Assembly: GCF_002934445.1 (NCBI RefSeq) | Contig: NZ_PTJE01000001.1 | Span: forward strand, 868,001 to 932,000 | Source: Nonlabens xylanidelens | Lineage (GTDB): Bacteria; Bacteroidota; Bacteroidia; Flavobacteriales; Flavobacteriaceae | Length of the DNA stretch: 64,000 bases | Reading direction: 5' to 3' | In this document: positions 9,930 to 18,489 of the stretch, in pieces | Layout: the number at the start of each line of letters is the position of its first letter | How positions within the stretch are numbered: position 1 is the stretch's first letter | Translations under genes and position numbers: made by a program | The notes under the pieces: model-generated | Told to the model about the DNA's origin: nothing | Databases searched by the model: none | Seen by the model: the letters and a program-made list of their open reading frames with translations, nothing else

Positions 9930-9960
9930 TTTGGGACAGTAGGTAAAACAAGTATATTTG
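9930..9960 (+). promoter_or_regulatory. Promoter of the remB-like gene
   Basis: TTTG at 9930-9933, a 19-base spacer, and TATATTTG at 9953-9960 match the Bacteroidota housekeeping promoter consensus exactly. It sits just after a terminator and 17 bases before the ATG at 9978, so the message would have a leader of only about ten bases. Confidence 0.75.
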
Positions 9961-9977
9961 TCACTTATCAAGGGACT

Positions 9978-12092
9978 ATGAAATTTTTATATACTTTACT
10001 CTTTCTTACATTTTCAAGTGCATTATTTGCTCAGTCTGATATAGAACGGTTTCCGGTTTTTGAAGATTGTAAAGGGAATACGAGTAAGCAGTTAGAAGAT
10101 TGTTTTTATAGTGCTCTTTATGCTCAGCTTAAAAATAGTTATCAGCATCCTATTAAAAATGATACGCTTGCAGATCAGTCGGTTACCATAAGATTTGAGG
10201 TGGATCGCGATGGTAAATTTGTTCTAATTAGAACAGATGCATTTAAATCTTCTTTAAAAGAAGAGATGATTAAAGCGTTTTCAAAACTACCAGTTATAGA
10301 AGCTCCTACATTTAATGGAGACGCTACGTTCATGCAATTTATACTTAATGTGCCAGTGCCTATGAAAGAGTCTGGTTCTTTTAAAGTGTATAGCAACTCT
10401 CAGTCTAAAATAGATAAACAAAATGAGGTTAAAAGGAAGGAAGATAGTCTCGCTTTCGCGAAAGCGAATGAAGAATACAACACCATAATTAGTGACCAGT
10501 ATGATAACCATCAATTAAGGTCTGATGCAGTAATACCTCTTTCTTACCAAAGATATCATAGATATGAAGCAGCTATGAACCGTGTAGGGAATAATGCTCA
10601 TACGGCGGTAAAACCTTATACTTTTAACTATGTAGACCAATATTTTGATTTAGAAGCAGAGCGTGAGTCGCTGCTCGAAGATCGCAAAACATGGTTGGGA
10701 CGCAAGTGGCATAATGAACATTTCTTTGAACTTGCTGGAGAAGATTATTGGGTAGTTATAGATCCAGGTGTAGATCTTCAAGTAGGTAAAGATTCTAGAG
10801 ATGATGTGACTACTTATAATAACACCAGATTAGTTAATGTGAGTGGTGGAATAGGAGATCAAATCACATTCGGTGCTAGTATACAAGAGTCTCAAGCTAG
10901 ATTTCCTGGTTTTTTTGAAAGAGATGTTATTTCTAGAGCGCCAGATGGTGGTAATCCTGGTATAGTGCCAGGTAGAGGTATCGCCGAAGATGGTGGCGAC
11001 AGAATATTTGATTATCCAGTAGCTACAGGTTACATTAATTATAAGCCTAGTAAATATTTTGATTTACAATTAGGGCATGGACAGCACTTTATAGGTGATG
11101 GTTACCGCTCATTAGTATTAAGTGATAACTCGCAGCCTTTTCCTTATTTTAAGCTCAATGCTAAGTTCTGGAAACTAGATTATACGGTATTGTACACATC
11201 ATTAAGAGATGTGAGACCTGAGGTAACCGCAGACGATTCTTTCCGTACGAAGTTCATGACGCACCATTATCTAAGTTGGAATGCAACTAAAAGATTAAAT
11301 CTAGGTTTCTTTGAGAGCGTTTTATGGCAGGATGATAACCAGAGAGGTTTTGATTTTAATTATTTAAACCCTGTGATTTTTTATCAAACCGTAGAACTAG
11401 AAACAGGCTCTAGAGGTGGAAATGCTTTGTTAGGTCTAACAGCTAAATATAAAGTCAGTGATAAGGTAACTGCATATGGACAGTTAGTTCTTGATGAGTT
11501 TTCTGGAGGATCTGTTGTGAGTGGTAATGGTAGTTATCAAAATAAAAGTGCTTATCAATTAGGTGTAAAATGGCAAAATGCCTTTAAGTTACCTAATTTA
11601 ATGATGCAACTAGAATATAATAGAGTAAGACCTTACACGTACTCTCATAATACAGTGGTGTTGAATTACGGTAATAGTAATCAGGCGCTAGCGCATCCAT
11701 GGGGTGCAAATTTTTATGAAACGGTATTAATAGGACGCTACACAAAAGACCGCTGGTATGGAATAGCTAAGGCTATTTATGGAGAGCGAGGTTATGATGT
11801 GCTTACTGATGGTGATAACGCCTTTTATGGAGGTAATATTTATGGTACAGAAGATGATCGTATTTCTGATAATGGTAATGTAACCGTTCAAGGTAATATT
11901 TCTAACTTTTTCTATGGACACTTAGAGGCTGGTTATGTCATAAATCCAGCAAGTAGGTTGAAGGTTTTTGGACAGATAATCTACCGAAGTTCAAATCCGA
12001 TAATAAATAATAGTGTTGTACGTGGAGAAAGCACGACGTGGTTAAATCTAGGTTTACGTACTGATATTATGAACTGGTCATTTGATAGATAG
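9978..12092 (+). CDS. remB: RemB-like gliding-associated protein with TonB-like N-terminal domain
   Basis: A 704-residue exported protein. The start at 9978 gives a clean signal peptide ending FSSALFAQ; an in-frame ATG at 9906 would put the start inside a terminator and upstream of the promoter. After the signal peptide, residues about 20-125 repeat the layout of the two preceding TonB-type C-terminal domains (RFPVFEDC, a second cysteine, VTIRFEVDRDG, FILNVPVP). From about residue 215 the protein is rich in amphipathic strands (LGHGQHFIGDGYRS, GLRTDI) like Wzi-type outer membrane barrels. Gene order after sprA, gcvH, VanZ-like and tonB matches remB of F. johnsoniae as I recall it; RemB has been linked to gliding. 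A palindrome copy at 10451-10466 encodes Ala159-Ala163 in the linker between the two parts. Function is inferred from context and general resemblance. Confidence 0.68.
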   Translation: MKFLYTLLFLTFSSALFAQSDIERFPVFEDCKGNTSKQLEDCFYSALYAQLKNSYQHPIKNDTLADQSVTIRFEVDRDGKFVLIRTDAFKSSLKEEMIKAFSKLPVIEAPTFNGDATFMQFILNVPVPMKESGSFKVYSNSQSKIDKQNEVKRKEDSLAFAKANEEYNTIISDQYDNHQLRSDAVIPLSYQRYHRYEAAMNRVGNNAHTAVKPYTFNYVDQYFDLEAERESLLEDRKTWLGRKWHNEHFFELAGEDYWVVIDPGVDLQVGKDSRDDVTTYNNTRLVNVSGGIGDQITFGASIQESQARFPGFFERDVISRAPDGGNPGIVPGRGIAEDGGDRIFDYPVATGYINYKPSKYFDLQLGHGQHFIGDGYRSLVLSDNSQPFPYFKLNAKFWKLDYTVLYTSLRDVRPEVTADDSFRTKFMTHHYLSWNATKRLNLGFFESVLWQDDNQRGFDFNYLNPVIFYQTVELETGSRGGNALLGLTAKYKVSDKVTAYGQLVLDEFSGGSVVSGNGSYQNKSAYQLGVKWQNAFKLPNLMMQLEYNRVRPYTYSHNTVVLNYGNSNQALAHPWGANFYETVLIGRYTKDRWYGIAKAIYGERGYDVLTDGDNAFYGGNIYGTEDDRISDNGNVTVQGNISNFFYGHLEAGYVINPASRLKVFGQIIYRSSNPIINNSVVRGESTTWLNLGLRTDIMNWSFDR
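10451..10466. repeat. Palindrome copy 3 (remB-like gene)
   Basis: Exact copy read as AFAKA at residues 159-163, between the TonB-like part and the barrel part. Distance from copy 2 is 4,908 bases. Confidence 0.95.
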
Positions 12093-12101
12093 GTCTATAG
12101 T

Positions 12102-12491
12102 TTAAGGTCTAGCCTCAAACATTTTTATAAATAGTATACTGGCCATGTTTCTCGCTCGTCGCAATGCGAGGTCTGCTATATCGCCGCGGTACATTTCATT
12201 TATGGTTTCTTTCCATAGGTTTATCCATATGCCAAAATGGTTCATATCTATAGTATGATTTTCCTGTACATCTAGTTTTTTATGTGCTGTAACAGGGTTT
12301 CCTTGATAGCTTTTGGCCATTAGTAGACTGCTTTCCCAAAAATCTGTTATGTGCTCTAAATGTGTGTCCCAGTTCTCAATCGCTCTATTAAAAATAGGTC
12401 CTAGGGTTTTCTCTTCTCTTACTTTACTGTAAAAACAGGTAACAAGTTTATTGATGTCATCTCTGTTTTTTAAGTCTTCTAGTGGTGTCAT
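12102..12491 (-). CDS. Group III truncated haemoglobin
   Basis: A 129-residue globin of the 2-on-2 class, likely a haem protein handling oxygen, nitric oxide or peroxide. The pattern fits group III: Phe20-Tyr21 on helix B, the ITDFWESSLL stretch near residues 48-57, the proximal histidine in MNHFGIW (His85), and the following RGDIADLALRRARNMA helix. There is no N-terminal extension or fused domain. It converges with the remB-like gene with only nine bases between the stops and no visible terminator. Physiological ligand is not deducible from sequence. Confidence 0.9.
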   Translation of the reverse strand: MTPLEDLKNRDDINKLVTCFYSKVREEKTLGPIFNRAIENWDTHLEHITDFWESSLLMAKSYQGNPVTAHKKLDVQENHTIDMNHFGIWINLWKETINEMYRGDIADLALRRARNMASILFIKMFEARP

Positions 12492-12626
12492 CAGCGCTGT
12501 AGTTTTGGTATGGGCAAGTTAGTTTTTTCAACTCTATACTTTGTATTTCATCTATGTAATTAATAAATGAAAATTTAATTTTAAAGATGTAACTTTAAAT
12601 TCTTAACTTGATTGAAATTATAAATT

Positions 12627-13328
12627 ATGATGGGCGGCGGCTTAATGGGTTATTATATTATCGGTGGTATAGTTATGCTGGTAAGTACTTTAGTAAGTAA
12701 AAAACTAAAGTCAAAATTTGAGTACTATTCAAAATTGACTCTCAAAAACGGAATGAGTGGGGCAGAGATCGCTCAAAAAATGCTCGATGATAACGGTATT
12801 ACAGATGTAAAAGTAATTTCGGTAGCTGGACAGCTTACAGATCATTATAACCCTAGCAATAGAACGGTTAATTTAAGTGAGGTGGTTTATTCACAACGCA
12901 ATGCAGCTGCAGCGGCAGTCGCAGCTCATGAAGTAGGTCACGCGATACAACATGCTACGGCTTATTCATGGATAGGAATGCGTTCTAGTCTAGTTCCTAT
13001 AGTGAGTATTGCGTCTAAATATTCTCAATGGGTAATCATGGGTGGTGTTGCTCTCGCGGCAAGTACTTTTTTTGGTAAATGGGTATTGCTCGCAGGTATT
13101 ATTATGTATGGAATGGGAACATTATTTGCTTTTGTAACCTTGCCAGTAGAATATGATGCTAGTAATCGCGCACTTGCGTGGTTAGAAAATGAAAGAATGC
13201 TTACTCAAGAAGAACACGCTGGTGCAAAAGATGCTTTAAAATGGGCTGCTAGAACTTACTTAGTTGCAGCCATAGGCTCACTTGCTACCTTACTGTATTT
13301 TATTTCTATCTTTTTAAAGAGGAGATAA
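12627..13328 (+). CDS. Zinc metallopeptidase, YugP type
   Basis: A 233-residue membrane-bound peptidase of the YugP (neutral zinc metallopeptidase) family. The catalytic zinc motif HEVGH is at residues 101-105, followed by AIQHA. Hydrophobic segments lie near residues 8-23, 113-131, 136-170 and 210-230, so the active site probably faces the cytoplasm or membrane surface. EYDASNRAL near residue 183 would supply the downstream acidic zinc ligand of the gluzincin type. Two ATG codons (M1, M2) precede a glycine-rich start; either could serve. Substrate is unknown. A strong terminator shared with the opposing gene follows. Confidence 0.87.
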   Translation: MMGGGLMGYYIIGGIVMLVSTLVSKKLKSKFEYYSKLTLKNGMSGAEIAQKMLDDNGITDVKVISVAGQLTDHYNPSNRTVNLSEVVYSQRNAAAAAVAAHEVGHAIQHATAYSWIGMRSSLVPIVSIASKYSQWVIMGGVALAASTFFGKWVLLAGIIMYGMGTLFAFVTLPVEYDASNRALAWLENERMLTQEEHAGAKDALKWAARTYLVAAIGSLATLLYFISIFLKRR

Positions 13329-13343
13329 TACTTAATACTCTAT

Positions 13344-13388
13344 CAAAAAAAGTCACTTATTAGTTAACTAGTAAGTGACTTTTTTTTA
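13344..13388. terminator. Bidirectional terminator
   Basis: AGTCACTTA and TAAGTGACT form the base of a long hairpin (13351-13380) flanked by seven A on the left and seven T on the right. It can end the metallopeptidase transcript on the plus strand and the saccharopine dehydrogenase-like transcript on the minus strand. Confidence 0.85.
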
Positions 13389-13409
13389 TTGGCTGATTTT
13401 TGAGAATAG

Positions 13410-14774
13410 TTACAAGTGTAATTTATTATAACCTAGATATTCTGTCTCGCTTTCGCGAAAGCGAATGCCATATCCTTCTAATTCTTTAAGAATAGGCTTG
13501 TATACAGATTCTTTAATAGGAATTTGCACTCCAGGTTCTGTAATTTCTTTATTTAATATTTTTAAAGCAGCTATAGCTACAGGTAATCCTACGGTCTTAG
13601 CCATAGCAGTTTGAAGTTTCCCATCGCCTAGACAGACCATGGTGCTGTCTATTTGATATTGTTCTCCATTCAATTCATAGCCGAATTTATGATACATCAC
13701 AATCATATCCTTTTCTCCAGGTTGTAATGTCCATGAATCTTCTAGAATGGCTTGCAACATCTGTGCAGGTGTGGCATCTTTAAGACCTATTTTCTTTTCA
13801 CTATTAAAAATATCTAACTCTTCTAGTTTTAACCACATAATGTCGTCTTGATCTATTTTAAGTTCATGACGCATTTTTAGTTCCACACTATCTGTAGGAG
13901 AATAAGGTAAAAAGCTATTGACAAAATCACGATAGGTCATGTCCTCAGAGTCTTCTATAGTATAGGTGTCGTCTGTCATGCCTAGTTGTACAAACATGTT
14001 CCATGCTTTACTGAAACCTACACGTCTCATGGTGCCTCTATATAAGGTTAAGACATCTTGTAGGCCATAAACTTCTCTATATTTGAGACTATTTCTATTT
14101 GCTAAAGCTTCAAAACGTCCATAACCATCTACATCTAGAAACTCTGTTCTTCTAAAAAGGCGATGGTACGGTATGTATTTGTATTTGCCTTCTTGAATAA
14201 ACTTTGCAGCGCCACCTTGTCCTGCCGTGACTACATTACGTGGGTTCCATGTAAATTTATAATTCCATAGATTATTATCGTCTTCTGGAGCAACAAGGCC
14301 ACCAGTAAAGGATTCAAATAATAAAAGTTTACCACCTTTGTTTCTAATGCTATCTATTACTTGCATAGCACTCATGTGGTCTACTCCAGGATCTACGCCT
14401 ATCTCGTTCATAAAAACGAGGCCTTTTTCTTTAACTTCTTTATCCAGCGATTCCATTTCTGGGCTTACATAACTAGCAGTCACCATGTTTTTGTTATAAG
14501 TTACACAGTCTTGGGCTACTTCTATATGGAATCTAGCAGGTAGCATGGATATAACGATATCTGCTTTTTGAATGTGTTTTTTACGCTCTTCTGGATTAAA
14601 AATATCTAGTTCTATGGCGGTTGCATTTTCATGATTCTGACTTAACGATTGAGCACTCTCCACGTTTTTATCAGCGATGATTAGATGTAGGTTATGCTCG
14701 TTAGATTTATTAAGAAGATAATCTACTAATACTCCTGTAGATTTTCCTGCTCCTATAATTAAGATGTGACGCAT
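13410..14774 (-). CDS. Saccharopine dehydrogenase family protein
   Basis: A 454-residue oxidoreductase of the saccharopine dehydrogenase / carboxynorspermidine synthase superfamily. An N-terminal Rossmann fold begins HILIIGAGKSTGVLVDYLL, and the central GVDPGVDHMSA motif (about residues 128-138) is typical of the saccharopine dehydrogenase C-domain. Family members act in lysine catabolism or polyamine synthesis; the substrate cannot be assigned here because no pathway partner is adjacent. A palindrome copy at 13448-13463 encodes Arg438-Ser442 as RFRES, thirteen residues from the C-terminus, where the family is likely tolerant. The gene is monocistronic with its own terminator. Confidence 0.85.
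   Translation of the reverse strand: MRHILIIGAGKSTGVLVDYLLNKSNEHNLHLIIADKNVESAQSLSQNHENATAIELDIFNPEERKKHIQKADIVISMLPARFHIEVAQDCVTYNKNMVTASYVSPEMESLDKEVKEKGLVFMNEIGVDPGVDHMSAMQVIDSIRNKGGKLLLFESFTGGLVAPEDDNNLWNYKFTWNPRNVVTAGQGGAAKFIQEGKYKYIPYHRLFRRTEFLDVDGYGRFEALANRNSLKYREVYGLQDVLTLYRGTMRRVGFSKAWNMFVQLGMTDDTYTIEDSEDMTYRDFVNSFLPYSPTDSVELKMRHELKIDQDDIMWLKLEELDIFNSEKKIGLKDATPAQMLQAILEDSWTLQPGEKDMIVMYHKFGYELNGEQYQIDSTMVCLGDGKLQTAMAKTVGLPVAIAALKILNKEITEPGVQIPIKESVYKPILKELEGYGIRFRESETEYLGYNKLHL
13448..13463. repeat. Palindrome copy 4 (saccharopine dehydrogenase-like gene)
   Basis: Exact copy read as RFRES near the C-terminus. Distance from copy 3 is 2,997 bases. Confidence 0.95.
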
Positions 14775-14827
14775 GGCTGTTGTAATTTAGTGCCAAGTTA
14801 AGTGACTTAATTAAAATTTAGGAAATA

Positions 14828-15223
14828 ATGGAAAGAAAGTTATTAATCGTCGGCTGTAGTTTTGCGGTTATCGCGGTAATTTTAGGAGCCTTAGGTGCTC
14901 ATGCTCTAGAGAAAGTGTTAGAGCCACAACAGTTAAAAAGTTTTGAAACAGGTGTGCGTTATCAATTATTTCATGCCATTGCATTGATTGCTTTTTCTCA
15001 AGTAAATATTTTAACAGATTCTTCAAAAGGTGTTTTGTTGTATTTGTTTGCTATCGGAATTGTGTTGTTTTCATTTAGTATTTATGGACTTTCAGTATCA
15101 AAATGGCTTAAAATAAGCTTGAAATTTCTTGGTCCGATAACTCCTTTAGGTGGCCTAAGCCTGATATCAGGGTGGTTCTTTGCCTTATGGAAAATCATTT
15201 CACATAATTCTATTAATAATTAG
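14828..15223 (+). CDS. DUF423 family small membrane protein
   Basis: A 131-residue protein with four predicted membrane helices (near residues 5-25, 44-60, 68-90 and 98-120). The N-terminal GCSFAVIAVILGALGAHAL and the FETGVRYQLFHAIAL stretch are the diagnostic motifs of DUF423 (YgdD-like). Members are conserved in many bacteria without a defined activity. It is divergent from the saccharopine dehydrogenase-like gene across 53 bases and precedes pckA by 53 bases. Confidence 0.9.
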   Translation: MERKLLIVGCSFAVIAVILGALGAHALEKVLEPQQLKSFETGVRYQLFHAIALIAFSQVNILTDSSKGVLLYLFAIGIVLFSFSIYGLSVSKWLKISLKFLGPITPLGGLSLISGWFFALWKIISHNSINN

Positions 15224-15243
15224 TGAGAGCCATTTGAGAGTTA

Positions 15244-15251
15244 TATTTTTG
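15244..15251 (+). promoter_or_regulatory. Candidate -7 element for pckA
   Basis: TATTTTTG matches TAnnTTTG and lies 25 bases before the pckA ATG. I see no good -33 TTTG at the usual distance (a TTTG lies only seven bases upstream), so the call is tentative. Confidence 0.35.
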
Positions 15252-15276
15252 CAGAAATCTTAATTAAAGGATTATC

Positions 15277-16890
15277 ATGAATTCAAACACCTCTATTACG
15301 CAATCGATTGCGTTAACCGAATGGGGAATCAAAAATTCCAAAATCAATTACCAACTCGCGCCTGAAATTTTACAAGAGAAATCTGTAGAGAACTATGGCG
15401 GTAAAGAAACTGATAATGGCACGCTCGCGGTTCATACAGGTGAATTTACCGGTCGCTCTCCTATGGACAGATTCATTGTGAAAGATGAAGTTACTGAAAA
15501 ACTAGTCTGGTGGGGAAACATTAACCTTCCTTTTGAGTCAGATAAATTTGACGCATTACTGGATAAAGTAACATCTTATCTAGATGGTAAAGAGCTTTTT
15601 GTGAGAGATGCATATGCATGTGCTCATAAAGACTACCGTCTCAAATTAAGAGTGATCAATGAGTATCCATGGTCTAATATGTTTGCTTATAACATGTTTA
15701 TCAGACCTGAAGAAGAAGAGCTTAATGGCTTTGATCCAGAGTGGACAGTGATCAATGCGCCAGGATTTATGGCGGTTCCAGATCAAGATGGGACAAGACA
15801 GCACAATTTTGCTATTTTAAATTTCTCAAGAAAAATCGCCTTAATAGGTGGTACTGGTTACACAGGAGAGATCAAAAAAGGAATTTTTAGTGCTCTTAAC
15901 TTTATCTTACCTGTTTACAAAAACACGTTACCTATGCACTGTAGTGCAAACGTAGGGAAAGATGGTAGCACAGCTATATTCTTTGGCCTTAGTGGTACTG
16001 GTAAAACGACACTCTCTACAGATCCTAATCGTGCTTTGATAGGCGATGATGAGCATGGATGGACTGAGGATAATGAAGTCTTCAACTTTGAAGGTGGTTG
16101 TTATGCAAAGGTTATCAATCTGGATCCAGAAGGAGAACCAGAAATTTTTAATGCTATACGACCTGGGGCAATTCTAGAAAATGTTATTTTTAAAGAAGAT
16201 AATACTGTAGATTTTGCTGATACTTCTATAACACAAAATACAAGAGTAAGTTACCCTATTTATCATATCGATAATATAAAAGTACCGTCTCAAGGAAAAA
16301 ATCCTAAGAATATATTCTTCCTTACTGCAGATGCTTTTGGTGTACTGCCTCCTATTTCAAAATTAACACCTGGTCAGGCTGCATACCACTTTATAAGCGG
16401 TTATACAGCAAAGGTAGCAGGAACTGAAGCTGGTGTTACAGAGCCGGTGCCTAGTTTTTCTTCATGTTTTGGAGCGCCATTTATGCCGCTACATCCTACT
16501 GTGTATGCAGAGATGTTGAGCAAGAAAATGAAAGAAGCTGGTGTAAACGTGTGGTTAGTAAACACAGGATGGACTGGTGGTCCTTATGGTGTAGGTTCTC
16601 GTATGAAATTAAAATATACTAGAGCTATGATTACCGCAGCGCTAGATGGTTCATTAGAAGAAGCTAATAAAGGAAATTACCACGTGCACTCTATGTTTGG
16701 ACTTGCGCAACCTAGAACATGTCCTAATGTACCTACTGAGGTCTTGAGCCCTCGTAAATCATGGAATAATGATAAAGGTTATTATGAAACTGCCGAAAAA
16801 TTAAGACAGTTCTTTATTGATAACTTTAAACAATTTGAAAGTGAAGCATCAGAAGAAATTCTAGCTGGTGGTCCACCTAGAAAATTATAA
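15277..16890 (+). CDS. pckA: Phosphoenolpyruvate carboxykinase (ATP)
   Basis: A 537-residue ATP-dependent PEP carboxykinase, interconverting oxaloacetate and phosphoenolpyruvate in gluconeogenesis or anaplerosis. The kinase P-loop GLSGTGKTT is at about residues 237-245. The substrate-binding FTGRSPMDRF (about 57-66), the metal-binding region around MHCSANVG (220-227) and NTGWTGGPYG (about 427-436) are all present. Length is standard. A strong terminator and then a palindrome copy follow. Nothing is missing or unusual. Confidence 0.97.
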   Translation: MNSNTSITQSIALTEWGIKNSKINYQLAPEILQEKSVENYGGKETDNGTLAVHTGEFTGRSPMDRFIVKDEVTEKLVWWGNINLPFESDKFDALLDKVTSYLDGKELFVRDAYACAHKDYRLKLRVINEYPWSNMFAYNMFIRPEEEELNGFDPEWTVINAPGFMAVPDQDGTRQHNFAILNFSRKIALIGGTGYTGEIKKGIFSALNFILPVYKNTLPMHCSANVGKDGSTAIFFGLSGTGKTTLSTDPNRALIGDDEHGWTEDNEVFNFEGGCYAKVINLDPEGEPEIFNAIRPGAILENVIFKEDNTVDFADTSITQNTRVSYPIYHIDNIKVPSQGKNPKNIFFLTADAFGVLPPISKLTPGQAAYHFISGYTAKVAGTEAGVTEPVPSFSSCFGAPFMPLHPTVYAEMLSKKMKEAGVNVWLVNTGWTGGPYGVGSRMKLKYTRAMITAALDGSLEEANKGNYHVHSMFGLAQPRTCPNVPTEVLSPRKSWNNDKGYYETAEKLRQFFIDNFKQFESEASEEILAGGPPRKL

Positions 16891-16914
16891 ATTTAACCTC
16901 TAAAATGGTTGCAT

Positions 16915-16951
16915 AAAAAAAGTCCTGAATAAATTATTCAGGACTTTTTTG
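16915..16951. terminator. Terminator after pckA
   Basis: AGTCCTGAATAA and TTATTCAGGACT (16921-16945) form a long stem with six A before and six T after. It probably serves pckA and, in reverse, hemD. Confidence 0.88.
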
Positions 16952-16964
16952 TTTGTTGTAATTC

Positions 16965-16980
16965 CGCTTTCGCGAAAGCG
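16965..16980. repeat. Palindrome copy 5 (between pckA and hemD)
   Basis: Exact copy, flanked so that the symmetry extends to 22 bases (16962-16983). It lies in the 3' region of two converging genes, next to the pckA terminator. Distance from copy 4 is 3,517 bases. Confidence 0.95.
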
Positions 16981-16991
16981 GAAAAATTATC

Positions 16992-17732
16992 TTATGCTTT
17001 ATCTTTAATATAATTCTCGATAGCCATAGTCATTGATGGAGACTCTGGTGTAGGCGCTTGAATATCTATTCTTAGACCTTTATCTTCGGCAGCCTTCATG
17101 GTAGTGTTTCCAAAAACTGCAATTCTAGTCTTCTCTTGAGTGAATTCAGGAAAGTTTTTAAATAAAGATTCTATCCCACTAGGGCTGAAGAATACTAATA
17201 CGTCATACTTGACATCAGCAAGATCAGAAAGGTCACTAATTACCGTACGGAAAAAAGTACCACTAGTCCATTTAACACCTAGTTTATCTAATTCTGCAGG
17301 AGTAGAGTTTCCTAATTTATCAGAGCTAGGTACTAAGAACGTTTCGTTTTTATGTTTTTTAATAAGCGGAGAAAGTTCTGGAAAAGTTCTTTTACCTACA
17401 TAAATCTTACGTTTACGGTATACTACATATTTTTGTAAATAATAAGCAACAGCTTCACTCTGACAGAAGTATTTTAAAGAATCAGGTATCTTATATCTCA
17501 TTTCTTCAGCAACTCTAAAGAAGTGATCTACAGCGTTACGGCTGGTTAAAATAATAGCTGTGAACTGAGATAAATCAATCTTTTGTTCTCGTACTTCTTT
17601 GGCTGCAGCTCCTTCAACATGAATAAAGGAACGGAAGTCTATTTTCACCTTTGTTCTATCGACCAAATTCTGATATGGTGAATTTTCCATTTTAGGTTCA
17701 GGTTGGGAAACCAAAATTGTTTTCACTTTCAT
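16992..17732 (-). CDS. hemD: Uroporphyrinogen-III synthase family protein
   Basis: A 246-residue HemD-family protein that would close and invert ring D of hydroxymethylbilane to form uroporphyrinogen III in haem synthesis. The fold is recognisable from paired motifs: ILTSRNAVDHFF (about 61-72) in the first lobe and DVLVFFSPSGIESLF (about 175-189) with the following IAVFGNTTMKAAEDKG in the second. HemD proteins conserve little else, so the call depends on these and on length. Other haem genes are absent. In flavobacteria this gene usually follows the DUF4271 gene, as here with a 29-base gap, so the two are probably co-transcribed. Confidence 0.85.
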   Translation of the reverse strand: MKVKTILVSQPEPKMENSPYQNLVDRTKVKIDFRSFIHVEGAAAKEVREQKIDLSQFTAIILTSRNAVDHFFRVAEEMRYKIPDSLKYFCQSEAVAYYLQKYVVYRKRKIYVGKRTFPELSPLIKKHKNETFLVPSSDKLGNSTPAELDKLGVKWTSGTFFRTVISDLSDLADVKYDVLVFFSPSGIESLFKNFPEFTQEKTRIAVFGNTTMKAAEDKGLRIDIQAPTPESPSMTMAIENYIKDKA

Positions 17733-17761
17733 AAACTCATTTTTCTATTAAATACAAGTCC

Positions 17762-18412
17762 TCACAGCATAATATACTTATATAAAAGTAGATAGGGCGC
17801 GATTTCAAGGGCGCAAAGGTACAAAATAAAATAGAAAGGAGCTGAAATTAATAGGGCTCGATACGTATAAATCAAAATTATGTTATAAGTAAACAAGAAT
17901 AATGCTACAATTATAAAGGCTATTAGGAATGGAATTTGCTCCATATGAAAGGCATAGATGACTATACAATTGATTAAAAGTAGCCCAAAAGAGAATATAG
18001 ATCTGTTAATATTTCTGTGATGATCGATCACTTCAACGATTTCTTCAAAATGGCACAGGTTTGCAATCAATTTTCCTAGATAGTGTTTGCCTAATAAAAA
18101 GGTGACTATAAAAGTTAAGACTAGAATAAAATTGATAAACTGTGGAGGACTTGCTATTCTCGATTGATAGAATAAGTAAACAAATAGAGAAAGACTTATT
18201 CCATAAACTACCTGACTAGAAATAAGGAGTAATGAAGTGCTCTCACCATTTGATTTTGAAATTTTTATAAATCTATCTTTAAAGTAAGAACTGAGTAAAT
18301 CACCTAACGGTATAGAAGAAAACCATTTTGCTACAGCTAGAATTACTATACATATTAATAATGTAATGGTGATCCAGTCGTTGGGAGATATGTGACGTAA
18401 TTCAAAGTTCAT
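17762..18412 (-). CDS. DUF4271 family membrane protein
   Basis: A 216-residue integral membrane protein with about six hydrophobic segments and the GKHYLGKLIANLCHFEE stretch near residues 108-124. It resembles the DUF4271 family, which is found upstream of hemD in Bacteroidota; function is unknown. I take the ATG at 18412 instead of a TTG four codons upstream, because the first segment then begins immediately with MNFELRHISPNDW. A minus-strand TATTTTTG lies at 18422-18429, only nine bases upstream of that ATG. It is divergent from the glycosyltransferase gene. Confidence 0.75.
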   Translation of the reverse strand: MNFELRHISPNDWITITLLICIVILAVAKWFSSIPLGDLLSSYFKDRFIKISKSNGESTSLLLISSQVVYGISLSLFVYLFYQSRIASPPQFINFILVLTFIVTFLLGKHYLGKLIANLCHFEEIVEVIDHHRNINRSIFSFGLLLINCIVIYAFHMEQIPFLIAFIIVALFLFTYNIILIYTYRALLISAPFYFILYLCALEIAPYLLLYKYIML

Positions 18413-18489
18413 ATGAATCAGCAAAAATAATATGATTTATCAAACGTTTAGTATGCTGCTAGATTAATTGTCTATTTTTGCCGCTTGTT

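Noticed and set aside
9906-9977. Upstream in-frame ATG giving a 728-residue form of the remB-like protein
   Set aside because: The ATG lies in the arm of a terminator and upstream of a perfect promoter; ATG 9978 opens a clean signal peptide.
18478-18489. TTG 18478 as start of the GT2 glycosyltransferase
   Set aside because: It overlaps a TATTTTTG -7 element; ATG 18490 begins directly with the family N-terminus.
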